Of a stretch of DNA of 64,000 nt, positions 29,402 to 39,649 are shown in pieces. The notes beneath the pieces are model-generated. The model was not told the DNA's origin and ran no database searches. It was given only the letters and a program-made list of their open reading frames with translations. Position numbers and translations under genes: made by a program. Within the stretch, counting starts at the first letter, position 1; the number at the start of each line of letters is the position of its first letter. Location: positions 142,361 through 206,360 of the forward strand of contig NZ_NTHN02000002.1 in NCBI RefSeq assembly GCF_002300555.2, read 5' to 3'. Origin of the DNA: Alloyangia mangrovi (GTDB lineage Bacteria > Pseudomonadota > Alphaproteobacteria > Rhodobacterales > Rhodobacteraceae).

Positions 29402-31300
29402 ATGGGCTACAAGGACATCTACGCCGACTGGGCATCGAACCCCGAGGGATTCTGGATGCAGGCCGCCGAGGCGATCGACTGGGACAAGGCCCCCTCGAAG
29501 GCGCTCTTCGACAAGGGCGAAGGCATGTTCGAATGGTTCGCCGACGGGCTCACCAACACCTGCTGGAACGCCGTCGACCGCCATGTCGAGAACGGCCGGG
29601 GCGAGCAGGTGGCGATCATCTGGGACAGCCCGATCACCCACACCAAGCGCGAGATCACCTATGTCGAGCTGCGCAACCGCGTCGCCACGCTGGCCGGCGC
29701 GCTGCGCGCCAAGGGCGTCGAGAAGGGCGACCGGGTGATCATCTATATGCCGATGATCCCCGAGGCGCTCGAGGCGATGCTCGCCTGCGCCCGGCTCGGC
29801 GCGATCCACTCGGTGGTCTTCGGCGGCTTTGCCGCGCATGAGCTGGCGGTGCGCATCGACGATGCCAAGCCCAAGTGCATCATCGCCGCCTCCTGCGGGC
29901 TCGAGCCGAACCGCGTGGTGCACTACAAGCCGCTGCTCGACGGCGCCATCGACGCTGCAACCCACAAGCCCGACTTCTGCGTGATCTTCCAGCGCGAGCA
30001 GGAAGTGGCGACGCTGACCCCGGGCCGCGACGTGAACTGGCACGGCTTCCAGTACGGCGTCGAGCCGGCCGAATGCGTGCCGGTCGAGGGCAACCACCCG
30101 GCCTACATCCTCTACACCTCGGGCACCACCGGCCAGCCCAAGGGCGTCGTGCGCCACACCGGCGGGCACCTCGTGGCGCTGAACTGGACGATGAAGAACA
30201 TCTACAATGTCGAGCCCGGCGACCGCTTCTGGGCCGCTTCGGACGTCGGCTGGGTCGTCGGTCACAGCTACATCTGCTATGCGCCGCTGATCCACGGCAA
30301 CACCACCATCGTCTTCGAGGGCAAGCCTGTCGGGACCCCCGACGCGGGCACCTTCTGGCGGGTGATCTCCGAGCACAAGGTGAAGAGCTTCTTCACCGCG
30401 CCGACCGCTTTCAGGGCCGTGAAACGCGAGGATCCCAAGGGCGAGTGCGTTCGCAAATACGACCTGAGCTGCCTTCAGGCGGTCTACCTCGCCGGTGAGC
30501 GCGCCGATCCGGACACCATCCAGTGGGCGCAGACCCAGCTGGGCGTGCCGGTGATCGACCACTGGTGGCAGACCGAGACCGGCTTTGCCATCGCCGCCAA
30601 CCCGCTGGGGATCGAGCAGCTGCCGGTCAAGCTGGGCAGCCCTTCGGTGCCGATGCCGGGCTACGACGTGCGCATCCTCGACGAGGGTGGCCACGAGGTG
30701 AAGGACGGCGAGCTGGGCGCCATCGCCATCAAGCTGCCGCTGCCGCCGGGCACGCTGCCGACGCTGTGGAATGCCGAGGACCGCTTCAAGTCGGCCTATC
30801 TCACCCATTTCCCCGGCTATTACGAGACCGGCGACGCGGGAATGAAGGACGCGGACGGCTATCTCTACATCATGTCCCGCACCGACGACGTGATCAATGT
30901 GGCCGGCCACCGTCTCTCGACCGGCGCGATGGAGGAGGTGCTGTCGAACCACCCCGATGTCGCCGAATGCGCGGTGATCGGGGTGAGCGACGCGCTCAAG
31001 GGGCAGCTGCCCATGGGGTTCCTGTGCCTCAACGCCGGCTGCGACCGCCCGCACGACGAGGTGGTCAGGGAGGCGGTGAAGCTGGTGCGCGACCAGATCG
31101 GCCCGGTGGCGGCCTTCAAGCTCTGCACCGTGGTCGACCGGCTGCCGAAGACCCGCTCGGGCAAGATCCTGCGCGCCACCATGGTCAAGATCGCCGATGG
31201 CGCCGAGTTCAAGACCCCCGCGACGATCGACGATCCCGCCATCCTCGGCGAGATCCGCGAGGCGGTGACGCCGCTGGGATACGCCAAGGAGAACGCCTGA
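29402..31300 (+). CDS. prpE: Propionyl-CoA synthetase PrpE
   Basis: This 632-residue acyl-adenylating enzyme makes propionyl-CoA from propionate, ATP and CoA. The ATP-binding P-loop is YILYTSGTTGQPKGVVRHTG, the adenine motif is DHWWQTETGFAIAANPLG, and the hinge region is ETGDAGMKDADGYLYIMSRT followed by DDVINVAGHRLSTG. The C-terminal lysine motif TRSGKILRATMV is the usual acetylation site. SDVGWVVGHSYI and the N-terminal YADWASNPEGFWMQAAEAID distinguish PrpE from acetyl-CoA synthetase. The ATG at 29402 follows AAGGAGGAGG; an open extension of 50 codons upstream runs through the box cluster and is not coding. Confidence 0.95.
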   Translation: MGYKDIYADWASNPEGFWMQAAEAIDWDKAPSKALFDKGEGMFEWFADGLTNTCWNAVDRHVENGRGEQVAIIWDSPITHTKREITYVELRNRVATLAGALRAKGVEKGDRVIIYMPMIPEALEAMLACARLGAIHSVVFGGFAAHELAVRIDDAKPKCIIAASCGLEPNRVVHYKPLLDGAIDAATHKPDFCVIFQREQEVATLTPGRDVNWHGFQYGVEPAECVPVEGNHPAYILYTSGTTGQPKGVVRHTGGHLVALNWTMKNIYNVEPGDRFWAASDVGWVVGHSYICYAPLIHGNTTIVFEGKPVGTPDAGTFWRVISEHKVKSFFTAPTAFRAVKREDPKGECVRKYDLSCLQAVYLAGERADPDTIQWAQTQLGVPVIDHWWQTETGFAIAANPLGIEQLPVKLGSPSVPMPGYDVRILDEGGHEVKDGELGAIAIKLPLPPGTLPTLWNAEDRFKSAYLTHFPGYYETGDAGMKDADGYLYIMSRTDDVINVAGHRLSTGAMEEVLSNHPDVAECAVIGVSDALKGQLPMGFLCLNAGCDRPHDEVVREAVKLVRDQIGPVAAFKLCTVVDRLPKTRSGKILRATMVKIADGAEFKTPATIDDPAILGEIREAVTPLGYAKENA

Positions 31301-31403
31301 CCGGGCTGACCGGGCGCCACTTCGGTGCCCCGCGCACACGCCTGTGTGACCGCAGGCGTCTCTGGACGTGTTATCCTGCGGGCGTGAGCAGAGGAGGCCC
31401 CCG

Positions 31404-32298
31404 ATGACCGAACAGACCCGGATGACCGCAACGGACTTCAGCCCGGAGCTGCTGGAGCTCTACGATTTCTACGCCCACGGCATGATCACCAAGCGCGAGT
31501 TTCTCGATCGCGCCGGCACGTTTGCCGTGGGCGGGCTGACCGCCGCCGCGATCCTGTCGATGATGAGCCCGGATTACGCGTTGGCCGAACAGGTCAGCTT
31601 CAACGATCCAAACATTCTCGCCGAGTGGATCACCTATCCCTCGCCCAACGGCCATGGCGAGATGCGCGCCTACCTCGTGCGCCCAACCGGACGCGGGGCC
31701 GCGCCGGGCGTCGTGGTGGTGCACGAGAACCGCGGCCTCAACCCCTATATCCAGGACGTCGCGCGGCGGCTCGCCAAGGCCGGGTTCATCGCCATGGCTC
31801 CGGACGGGCTGACGCCGCTGGGGGGGCTATCCCGGAAACGACGAGGAAGGCCGGGCGCTGCAACAGCAGGTCGATGGCGAGAAGCTGATGAACGATTTCT
31901 TCGCCGCCGTCGAATTCCTCATGGCCCATGACGCGGTGACCGGCAAGGTCGGCATCACCGGTTTCTGCTACGGCGGCGGCGTAGCCAATGCCGCGGCGGT
32001 GGCCTATCCCGAGCTGGGTGCCGCGGTGCCTTTCTACGGGCGCCAGCCCGACGCCGCCGACGTGCCACGGATTAGGGCGCCGATCCTGCTGCATTACGGC
32101 GCGCTCGACGAGCGGGTCAATGCCGGCTGGCCCGCCTACAAGGAGGCTCTGGAGGCCAACGGCAAGACCTTCGAGGCATATATCTACGAGGGTGCCAACC
32201 ACGGCTTCCACAACGACTCCACGCCGCGCTACGACGCCGAGGCGGCGGAGCTTGCGTGGTCGCGCACCCTCGACTGGTTCAACAGGTATCTCGGCTGA
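31404..32298 (+). CDS. Dienelactone hydrolase family protein with signal sequence, apparent frameshift
   Basis: The N-terminal half (from 31404) carries a twin-arginine-like leader, KREFLDRAGTFAVGGLTAAA, and the hydrolase start VVVVHENRGLNPYIQDVARR. The frame is lost in a run of seven G's (31820-31826). With six G's the text continues PLGGYPGNDEEGRALQQQ into the C-terminal half, giving 297 residues in total. The triad is present: Cys in ITGFCYGGGVAN, Asp in YGALDERVNAG and His in EGANHGFHNDS. The family hydrolyses dienelactones and other esters. A ribosome site GAGGAGG precedes the start. As given, two partial products would result. Confidence 0.85.
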
Positions 32299-32316
32299 GC
32301 GGGCCCGCGCGCCCGG

Positions 32317-33360
32317 CTAGTCGGATCGGGGCAGCAGCACCCCCACGGCAAGCTCCGGCTCGGCACCGCCGCCCTGCGCCTTGCGATATTCGGCGGGTGT
32401 GATGCCACGCTCGGCCTTCAGCGTGCGCGACAGGTGCGGCCCGTCGCAGAAGCCGCAGGCCAGCGCCACCTCGGTGACCGAGGCATCGGTGCCGCGCAGC
32501 CGGATCAGCGCCCGCTCGAGCCGCAGCTCCATGTAGGCCTTGAGCGGGGTCTGCTTGAGGTCCGCGAGGAAGCGCCGTTCCAGCGTCCGGCGCGAGGTGC
32601 CGAGCTCGCGGGCGATCTCGTCGATAGGCTTCGGCATCTCGATGTGCTGCTGCATCCGCAGCACTGCGCGTTTCACCAACTCGTCGCGGGCGCGGCGGGT
32701 GAGTGCCTGCCCGGGCTGCGCCTTCTCGCCGCTCATCGCCTCGTCGATCATCATGATGTTGAGACTCTTGATCGCCGCCGACTGGCCGATGTGGCGCTGC
32801 ACGAGGAATGCCGCGAGATGCGCCGCGCCATGCCCGCCCGAACAGGTCAGCCGGTCGCGGTCGACCACGAAGATCTGGTCCGAGACGGGGGTTTCCGCTT
32901 CGAACCGATCTACGAAATCCTGATGGTGGAACCAGCTCACGCAGCAGCGGTAGCCCTTGAGCAGCCCCAGTTCCTGCAGGATGAACACACCGGTACAGAG
33001 GCCGACCACCGGCACACCGGCCGCCGCCTGCCGCTTGAGATAGGCGAGTTCGGCAGGACTCAGCGCCGCCTCGTCGCTGATCAGCCCACCCACGACCACC
33101 AGATAATCGTAGCTCCCGGCATTGCGCAGCCGGGTTTCGGGCTGCACCCGCACGCCGCAGCTCGAGCGGACCGGGCCGAGCGTGTCCGAGAGCACCGTCC
33201 ACTCGCAGAGGATCGGGCGGGACATGTCGGCCTCGTCGGCGGCGAGCCGCAGCACATCGACGAAATTGGCGAAGGCCGAGAGGGTGAACCGCCCCGCGAG
33301 AAGAAAGGCGACACGCAGGCGCTTGTTGGGCTGGGCAGGGGGCATGGCGGGATTCTTCAT
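32317..33360 (-). CDS. GlxA-type AraC-family regulator (DJ-1/PfpI plus AraC domains)
   Basis: This 347-residue regulator has an N-terminal class I amidotransferase-like domain (VAFLLAGRFTLSAFANFVDV, and GLCTGVFILQELGLLKGY with the nucleophile-elbow cysteine). Its C-terminal AraC DNA-binding domain has EIARELGTSRRTLERRFLAD and VTEVALACGFCDGPHLSRTL. This architecture is that of GbdR and related regulators of glycine betaine, dimethylglycine and carnitine metabolism. It is divergent from soxB, so it is the obvious candidate to activate the sarcosine oxidase operon. No ribosome site decides between starts at 33360 and 33345. Confidence 0.9.
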   Translation of the reverse strand: MKNPAMPPAQPNKRLRVAFLLAGRFTLSAFANFVDVLRLAADEADMSRPILCEWTVLSDTLGPVRSSCGVRVQPETRLRNAGSYDYLVVVGGLISDEAALSPAELAYLKRQAAAGVPVVGLCTGVFILQELGLLKGYRCCVSWFHHQDFVDRFEAETPVSDQIFVVDRDRLTCSGGHGAAHLAAFLVQRHIGQSAAIKSLNIMMIDEAMSGEKAQPGQALTRRARDELVKRAVLRMQQHIEMPKPIDEIARELGTSRRTLERRFLADLKQTPLKAYMELRLERALIRLRGTDASVTEVALACGFCDGPHLSRTLKAERGITPAEYRKAQGGGAEPELAVGVLLPRSD

Positions 33361-33569
33361 GGTTTGGCGGAAACGTACAGGCGAAGATCGCACAGGGGAA
33401 GGGCTCATCGGTCCGCCAGCCCGCCCGCACCCTGCGCGGAGGTGCCAGAGCGCCGGAAAACGAGATTTGACGCTTCAGTTCATTTCAGATGGCGCATTTC
33501 TTCACATCCATGCCCGCCGTATAACTTAGCAAGGCCCCTCAGCACTCCCACCACAGCCGGGGCCCGCCA

Positions 33570-34823
33570 ATGACGCGCTTCAACGCCTTTTCCCTCCTCA
33601 AGAACGCCGTGACCGGCCATAAGGGCTGGACCGAGCAATGGCCGGACAGCCAGCCGAAGGCCGAGTACGACGTGGTCGTCGTCGGTGCCGGCGGGCACGG
33701 GCTCGGCGCGGCCTATTACCTTGCCGCCCAGCACGGCATCACCAATATCGCGGTGATCGACAAGGGCTGGCTCGGCGGCGGCAACACCGGGCGCAACACC
33801 ACGATCATCCGCTCGAACTACCTCTATGACGAGAGCGCGCGGCTGTTCGACCATTCGGTGGACCTGTGGCAGACCCTCAGCCAGGAGCTGAACTACAACG
33901 TCATGTACTCCAACCGCGGCGTGCTGATGCTGGCGCACACGGTGCATGACGTGCAGAGCTTCAAGCGGCACGTGCACGCCAACCGGCTCAACGGCGTCGA
34001 CAACCGCTGGCTTACGCCGCAGGAGTGCAAGGAGTACTGCCCGCCGATCAACATCTCCAAGACCTCGCGCTACCCGGTGATGGGCGGCGCGCTGCAGGAG
34101 CGGGCGGGCACGGCGCGGCATGACGCGGTGGCCTGGGGCTATGCCCGGGGCGCGGCGGCGCGCGGCGTCGACATCATCCAGAACTGCGCGGTGACCGCGA
34201 TCCGCCGCAACCCCGACGGCTCGGTCGCGGGCGTCGACACCGAGAAGGGCTTCATCAAGGCGAAGAAGGTCGCGGTCTCGGCCTCGGGCCACAACACGCA
34301 GGTGATGGCCACCGCCGATGTGCGCCTGCCGCTCGAGTCGATGCCGCTGCAGGCGCTGGTCTCCGAGCCGGTGAAGCCGATCTTCCCCTGCGTGGTCATG
34401 TCCAACGCCGTGCACGCCTATTGCAGCCAGTCCGACAAGGGCGAGCTGGTCATCGGCTCGGGCACCGACCAATACGTCAGCTATTCCCAGCGCGGCGGCC
34501 TGCCGCTGATCGAACATACCATCGCGGCGATCTCGGAGGTCTTCCCGATCTTCAACCGCATGCGGATGCTGCGCAAATGGGCGGGGATCACCGACAACAC
34601 CCCGGACCGCTCGCCGATCATCGGCAAGACCCCGGTGAAGAACCTCTACGTCAACTGCGGCTGGGGGACGGGCGGCTTCAAGGCCACGCCGGGCTCGGCG
34701 CATGTCTTCGCCTGGACCATCGCCAAGGACGAGCCCCACCCGATCAACGCCCCCTTCACGCTCGACCGGTTCCGCACCGGCCGGCTGATCGACGAAGCCG
34801 CCGCGGCCGCAGTTGCGCATTAA
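33570..34823 (+). CDS. soxB: Sarcosine oxidase beta subunit SoxB
   Basis: This 417-residue subunit holds FAD and the covalent FMN of heterotetrameric sarcosine oxidase, where sarcosine is oxidised to glycine. The FAD fold is DVVVVGAGGHGLGAAYYLAA (about residues 34-53). The covalent-flavin histidine is recognisable in GTARHDAVAWGYARGA (about residue 184), followed by a conserved C-terminal GWGTGGFKATPGSAHVFA. Its ribosome site is weak (CCGGGG). It is the first gene of soxBDAG-purU and is divergent from a GlxA-type regulator. Confidence 0.96.
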   Translation: MTRFNAFSLLKNAVTGHKGWTEQWPDSQPKAEYDVVVVGAGGHGLGAAYYLAAQHGITNIAVIDKGWLGGGNTGRNTTIIRSNYLYDESARLFDHSVDLWQTLSQELNYNVMYSNRGVLMLAHTVHDVQSFKRHVHANRLNGVDNRWLTPQECKEYCPPINISKTSRYPVMGGALQERAGTARHDAVAWGYARGAAARGVDIIQNCAVTAIRRNPDGSVAGVDTEKGFIKAKKVAVSASGHNTQVMATADVRLPLESMPLQALVSEPVKPIFPCVVMSNAVHAYCSQSDKGELVIGSGTDQYVSYSQRGGLPLIEHTIAAISEVFPIFNRMRMLRKWAGITDNTPDRSPIIGKTPVKNLYVNCGWGTGGFKATPGSAHVFAWTIAKDEPHPINAPFTLDRFRTGRLIDEAAAAAVAH

Positions 34824-34834
34824 GGACGACGCCC

Positions 34835-35137
34835 ATGCTTCTGATTCATTGCCCCTATTGCGACGAGACGCTGCCCGAGGTCGAGTTCACCTATGCCGGC
34901 GAGGCGCACATTGCCCGCCCCGAGAACCCCTCGGAGATGAGCGACGACGCCTGGCAGCAGTTCCTCTTCATGCGTGACAACGTGAAGGGCGACCACTTCG
35001 AGCGCTGGCGCCACCTGCATGGCTGCGGACGCTTCTTCAACGCCGTGCGCAACACCGTCACCGACAAGTTCCTCACCACCTACAAGGCGGGCGCGCCCCG
35101 TCCCGATCTCGCCGCGCTGAAGGAGGGCCAGAAATGA
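34835..35137 (+). CDS. soxD: Sarcosine oxidase delta subunit SoxD
   Basis: This 100-residue subunit binds zinc in the sarcosine oxidase complex. The zinc ligands are visible as HCPYC (Cys6, Cys9) and RHLHGCGRFFNAVRNT (a His near residue 60 and Cys64). TFLTTYKAG-like text (here KFLTTYKAGAPRP) is typical of the C-terminus. It begins 11 bases after soxB and its stop overlaps the soxA start (ATGA), so the three subunits are translationally coupled. Confidence 0.95.
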   Translation: MLLIHCPYCDETLPEVEFTYAGEAHIARPENPSEMSDDAWQQFLFMRDNVKGDHFERWRHLHGCGRFFNAVRNTVTDKFLTTYKAGAPRPDLAALKEGQK

Positions 35138-38123
35138 GCAGCTACCGCGTTTCCGGCAAGGGCAGGGTCAACCAGACCCGCCCGGTGAACTTCACCTTCG
35201 ACGGCAAGACCTACCAGGGCTTCGAGGGCGACACGGTTGCCTCGGCGCTCTTGGCCAATGGCGTGCACCTGATGGGCCGCTCGTTCAAGTACCACCGCCC
35301 GCGCGGGCCGGTGGCGGCGGGCTCCGAAGAGCCCAACGCGCTGATCGGCACCCGCCGCGGCCCGGCCGCTACGAGCCCAACACCCGCGCCACGGTGCAGG
35401 AGATCTGGGGCGGGCTCGAGACCACCTCGCAGAACAAGTTCCCGAGCCTGAAGTTCGACATCGGCGCAGTGAACGACGGCGCCTACATGCTGTTCTCGGC
35501 CGGGTTCTACTACAAGACCTTTATGTGGCCGCGCAGCTTCTGGGACAAGGTCTACGAGCCCTTCATCCGCGCCGCCGCCGGGCTCGGTGTCAGCCCGACC
35601 GAGGAGGACCCCGACAGCTACGCCTCGCGCAACCTGCATTGCGACGTGCTGATCGTCGGCGCCGGGCCGTCTGGTATTGCCGCCGCGCGCGTGGCGGCGG
35701 AGGCGGGCCTGAAGGTCGTGCTGGTCGACGAGAACGCGGAAGCGGGCGGCACGCTGCTGTCCGAGCCGCAGGCGCAGATCGACGGCGCTGCCGCGTGGGA
35801 CTGGCTGGCCGCCGAGCTGGCCGCGCTGAAGGCGGCAGGCGTCAAGGTCATGACCCGTACCACCGCCATCGGATACTACCACCAGAACCTCATCGGCCTT
35901 TGCGAGCGGCTGACCGACCACCTGCCGAACCTGCCCGCCGACACCCCGCGCGAGCGGCTGTGGCGGGTACGCGCGAAGCAGGTGGTGCTGGCGCAGGGCG
36001 CGCTGGAAAAGCCGCTGGTGTTCCACGGCAACGACCGCCCCGGCGTGATGCTGGCGGGTTCGGCGCAGACCTATCTCAACCGCTACGGCGTGCTGGTGGG
36101 CCAGCGCCCCGTCGTGCTGACCTCGCATGACAGCGCCTGGTACGCCGCCTTCGATCTGTCGGACGCGGGTGCCAAGGTGCAGGCGATCGCCGACACCCGG
36201 GGCAGCGTCAACGAAGAGCTGCTGGCCGGGGCCCGCCAGCGCGGCATCCCGGTCAAGCTCGGGCGCACCGCCACCGCCACCAAGGGCCGCCTGCGGGTGA
36301 GCTCGATCCGGCTCAACCCGGTGTCAGGCGGCAAGGTCGGTTCGGGCGAGGACATCGCCTGCGACGCGGTGTTGATGTCGGGCGGCTGGACGCCCTCGCT
36401 GCACCTCTTCTCGCACACCAAGGGCACGCTGGCCTGGGACGACGACCGCACCACCTTCCTGCCCGAGCGCACGCCGGAGGATTGCGTCATCGCCGGCGCG
36501 AGCCGCGGTCTCTGGGGCATCGAGGCGGTGCTGAACGACGGCGCCGAGAAGGGCCGGGAGGTCGTGGCGGCGCTCGGCAAGTCTGCCGGAGCCCACGCAT
36601 ATGGCGTCGCGCAGGACCGTCCCGGCACCGGCGTGTCGCACAAGGAACTGCCGACCGACCGCTCGGCCGGCAAGGCCAAGGCCTTCGTCGACTACCAGAA
36701 CGACGTGACCGCCAAGGACCTGCGCCTTGCGGTGCGCGAAGGGATGCGCTCGATCGAGCACGTCAAGCGCTACACCACCAACGGCATGGCCACCGACCAG
36801 GGCAAGATGTCCAATATCAATGGCCTCAACATCGCCGCGGATGCGCTTGGAAGGAAACAGCCTTCTGTCGGTCTGACCACTTTCCGCCCGCCCTATACGC
36901 CGACCAGCTTCGGCGCCTTCGCGGGCTATCATCGCGGTGGGCATTTCGAGGTGACCCGCAAGACCCAGATCGACCTCTGGGCCGAGGAACATGGCGCGGT
37001 CTTCGAGCCGGTCGGCCAGTGGCGCCGGGCGTGGTACTTCCCGCAGGCGGGCGAGGACATGGAGGCTGCCGTCTCGCGCGAGTGCAAGGCGACCCGCGCC
37101 AGCGTCGGCATCTTCGACGCCTCGACGCTGGGCAAGATCGAGGTCGTGGGCCCCGATGCGGTCGAGTTCATGAACCGCATGTACACCAACCCCTGGACCA
37201 AGCTCGCGCCGGGCCGCTGCCGCTATGGCCTGCTCTGCGGCGACGACGGCTTCATCCGCGACGACGGCGTCATCGGCCGCATGGGGCAGGACAAGTTCCA
37301 CGTCACCACCACCACCGGTGGCGCGGCGCGGGTGCTGAACATGATGGAAGACTACCTGCAGACCGAGTGGCCCGACCTGAACGTCTGGCTGACCTCGACG
37401 ACTGAGCAATGGTCCACCGTCGCGCTCAACGGCCCCAACGCTGCGAAGCTGCTGGCGCCGCTGGTCGAAGGCGTCGAGCTGACCGAGGAGGCCTTCCCGC
37501 ACATGTCCTGCGTCGAGTGCAGCGTCGCCGGAATGCCGGCGCGGCTGTTCCGGGTCAGCTTCACCGGCGAGATCGGCTTCGAGGTCAACGTGCCCGCACC
37601 GATGGGCCGCAAGCTCTGGGAGGCGCTCTGGGAGGCAGGCCAAGAGTTCAACATCACCGCCTATGGCACGGAAACCATGCACGTTCTGCGTGCCGAGAAG
37701 GGCTACATCATCGTGGGGCAGGACACCGACGGCACGGTCACGCCCTATGACGCGGGCATGGGCTGGTCCGTGGGCAAGGCCAAGCCCGACTTCGTCGGCA
37801 AGCGGGGCCTCGCGCGGCCCGACCTCGTGGCCGAGGGCCGCAAGCAGCTGGTCGGCCTGCTGACCGAGGATGGCAGCAAGCTCGAGGAGGGGGCGCAGAT
37901 CGTCTTCGACCCGAAGCAGGCGATCCCGATGACCATGGTCGGCCACGTGACGTCTTCCTACCACTCCGACGCGGCGGGCCGTCCCATCGCGCTGGCCCTG
38001 GTGCAGGGCGGCCACGGGCGGATGGGCGAGACCGTGCACATCCCGATGCCCGACCGCACCATCGCCGCCAAGATCACCTCGACGATCTTCGTCGATCCCG
38101 AAAACGCCCGCCTGAAGATCTGA
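35134..38123 (+). CDS. soxA: Sarcosine oxidase alpha subunit SoxA, apparent frameshift near residue 77
   Basis: SoxA carries the NAD+ site and the tetrahydrofolate site that turns the methyl group into 5,10-methylene-tetrahydrofolate. The N-terminal part is a 2Fe-2S_4-like domain (FTFDGKTYQGFEGDTVASAL, SFKYHRPRGPVAAG). The NAD-binding fold is VLIVGAGPSGIAAARVAAEA, and the C-terminal third is a GcvT-like aminomethyltransferase domain (GEIGFEVNVPA, YDAGMGWSVGKAKPDFVGKR). The frame breaks at 35364-35365, where GG should be GGG. Adding one G gives RRGPGRYEPNTRATVQEIWG and a 996-residue protein of normal length. An error or a recent mutation is likely, because everything else is conserved. Confidence 0.93.
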
Positions 38124-38133
38124 GGAGGCTTTG

Positions 38134-38679
38134 ATGAACGCTCCGCTTTCCGCCTTCCCGCCCGCCACGCTGGCCGAAACCTCGGCTGCCAAGGTGAGCT
38201 CGGTACTGCCAAAGGTGCGCTTCTCGCTGCGCGCCCGGGGCGAGCTGATCCCGCTCGAGCAGGCGCTCGGGGTCGCGCTGCCGCGCAAGATCGGCGAGAC
38301 CGTCAAGGGCGCCGTCGAGGTGGCCTGCCTCGGTCCCGACGAGTGGCTGGTGCTGGCCGCCGAGGCCGCGCCTGTGGCAGGCGCCTGCGCCGAGGTCTAC
38401 GCGGCTCTGCCGCACAGCCTCGTCGAGATCTCGGCCCGCGAGGTGACCTTCGTCATCGAGGGGACGAGGGCCGCCGAGCTGATGACCATCGGCTGCGCGC
38501 GTGACATCGATGCCCTCAAGGTGGGCTCGGCCCGACGCACGCTCTTCGATGGCGCCACCGTCACGCTCTGGCGCGATGCCGAGGACCGTTTCCGCATGGA
38601 CGTGTGGAACAGCTTCGCCCCGCACCTGCTGCATCTTCTGCAGGTCGGCGCACGTGAACTTGCTGCAGAAAGTGTCTGA
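38134..38679 (+). CDS. soxG: Sarcosine oxidase gamma subunit SoxG
   Basis: This 181-residue subunit is the fourth part of heterotetrameric sarcosine oxidase and has a GcvT-C/YgfZ-like fold without a cofactor. Conserved stretches are LPRKIGETVKGAVEVACLGP, DEWLVLAAEA, LPHSLVEISAREVTFVIEGT and DVWNSFAPHLLHLL. The ATG at 38134 is chosen over a TTG three bases upstream because AGGAGG then lies five bases away. It follows soxA by 10 bases. Confidence 0.92.
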   Translation: MNAPLSAFPPATLAETSAAKVSSVLPKVRFSLRARGELIPLEQALGVALPRKIGETVKGAVEVACLGPDEWLVLAAEAAPVAGACAEVYAALPHSLVEISAREVTFVIEGTRAAELMTIGCARDIDALKVGSARRTLFDGATVTLWRDAEDRFRMDVWNSFAPHLLHLLQVGARELAAESV

Positions 38680-38683
38680 TACC

Positions 38684-39628
38684 ATGGGCGTTTTGACAGA
38701 GGTTGAGGCTCAAGCAGCGCCGGCCGCGGACAGCGTGTCCCAGAGCTCGACCTACCTGCTGACGGTGTCCTGCCCGGTGCGCACCGGCATCGTCGCGGCG
38801 ATCTCGGGCTACCTTGCCGAACAGGGCTGCAACATCCACGACAGTGCGCAATTCTCGGACCTTGCCAATGACCGCTTCTTCATGCGCCTGAGCTTCAGCT
38901 CGGAAGCGGGCCGCAGCCGCGAGACGCTCGAGGCGGGCTTTGCCGGGATTGCGGAAGAGATGGAGATGGACTTCGCCTTCCATGACCCGAGCCGGAAGAC
39001 CAAGGTCGCGATCATGGTGAGCCGTTTCGGGCACTGCCTGAACGACCTGCTCTACCGTTCGCGCATCGGCGCGCTGCCGGTGGAGATCGTCGCGGTCATC
39101 TCCAACCACCTCGATTACCAGAAGGTCGTGGTGAACCACGACATTCCCTACTACTGCGTCAAGGTCACCAAGGAGAACAAGCCCGAGGCCGAGGCCGAGC
39201 AGATGCGCATCCTGCGCGACAGCGGCGCCGAGCTGGTTGTGCTGGCGCGCTACATGCAGGTTCTGAGCGACGAGATGTGCACCGAGATGTCGGGGCGGAT
39301 CATCAACATTCACCACTCGTTCCTGCCGAGCTTCAAGGGCGCCAATCCCTACAAGCAGGCCTACGAGCGCGGGGTGATGCTAATCGGGGCGACGGCGCAT
39401 TACGTGACCGCCGATCTCGACGAGGGGCCGATCATCGAACAGGACGTGATCCGCGTGACCCATGCGCAGAGCGCCTCCGACTACGTCTCGCTGGGCCGCG
39501 ACGTTGAGAGCCAGGTGCTGGCGCGGGCGATCCACGCGCATATCCACCGCCGGGTTTTCCTGAACGGAAACAAGACCGTGGTGTTTCCGGCAAGCCCCGG
39601 CGAATATGCCTCGGAGCGCATGGGCTGA
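38684..39628 (+). CDS. purU: Formyltetrahydrofolate deformylase PurU
   Basis: This 314-residue enzyme hydrolyses 10-formyltetrahydrofolate to formate and tetrahydrofolate. The N-terminal ACT-like domain (about 25-105: LTVSCPVRTGIVAAISGYLA, CNIHDSAQFSD, FFMRLSF) is followed by the formyltransferase domain with its catalytic Asn-His-Asp set: NIHHSFLPSFKGANPYKQAY and THYVTADLDEGPIIEQD-like text (here AHYVTADLDEGPIIEQD). It begins five bases after soxG. With SoxA producing methylene-tetrahydrofolate, PurU can return the folate and excrete the one-carbon unit as formate. Confidence 0.95.
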   Translation: MGVLTEVEAQAAPAADSVSQSSTYLLTVSCPVRTGIVAAISGYLAEQGCNIHDSAQFSDLANDRFFMRLSFSSEAGRSRETLEAGFAGIAEEMEMDFAFHDPSRKTKVAIMVSRFGHCLNDLLYRSRIGALPVEIVAVISNHLDYQKVVVNHDIPYYCVKVTKENKPEAEAEQMRILRDSGAELVVLARYMQVLSDEMCTEMSGRIINIHHSFLPSFKGANPYKQAYERGVMLIGATAHYVTADLDEGPIIEQDVIRVTHAQSASDYVSLGRDVESQVLARAIHAHIHRRVFLNGNKTVVFPASPGEYASERMG

Positions 39629-39649
39629 CGCCAGCGCCCAACGCCATGC

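Noticed and set aside
29240..31339. Open frame of about 700 codons opposite prpE.
   Set aside because: Antisense shadow of a high-GC gene; no motif recognised.
36324..38306. Open frame of 660 codons opposite soxA.
   Set aside because: Antisense shadow; the composition is not protein-like and soxA is certain.
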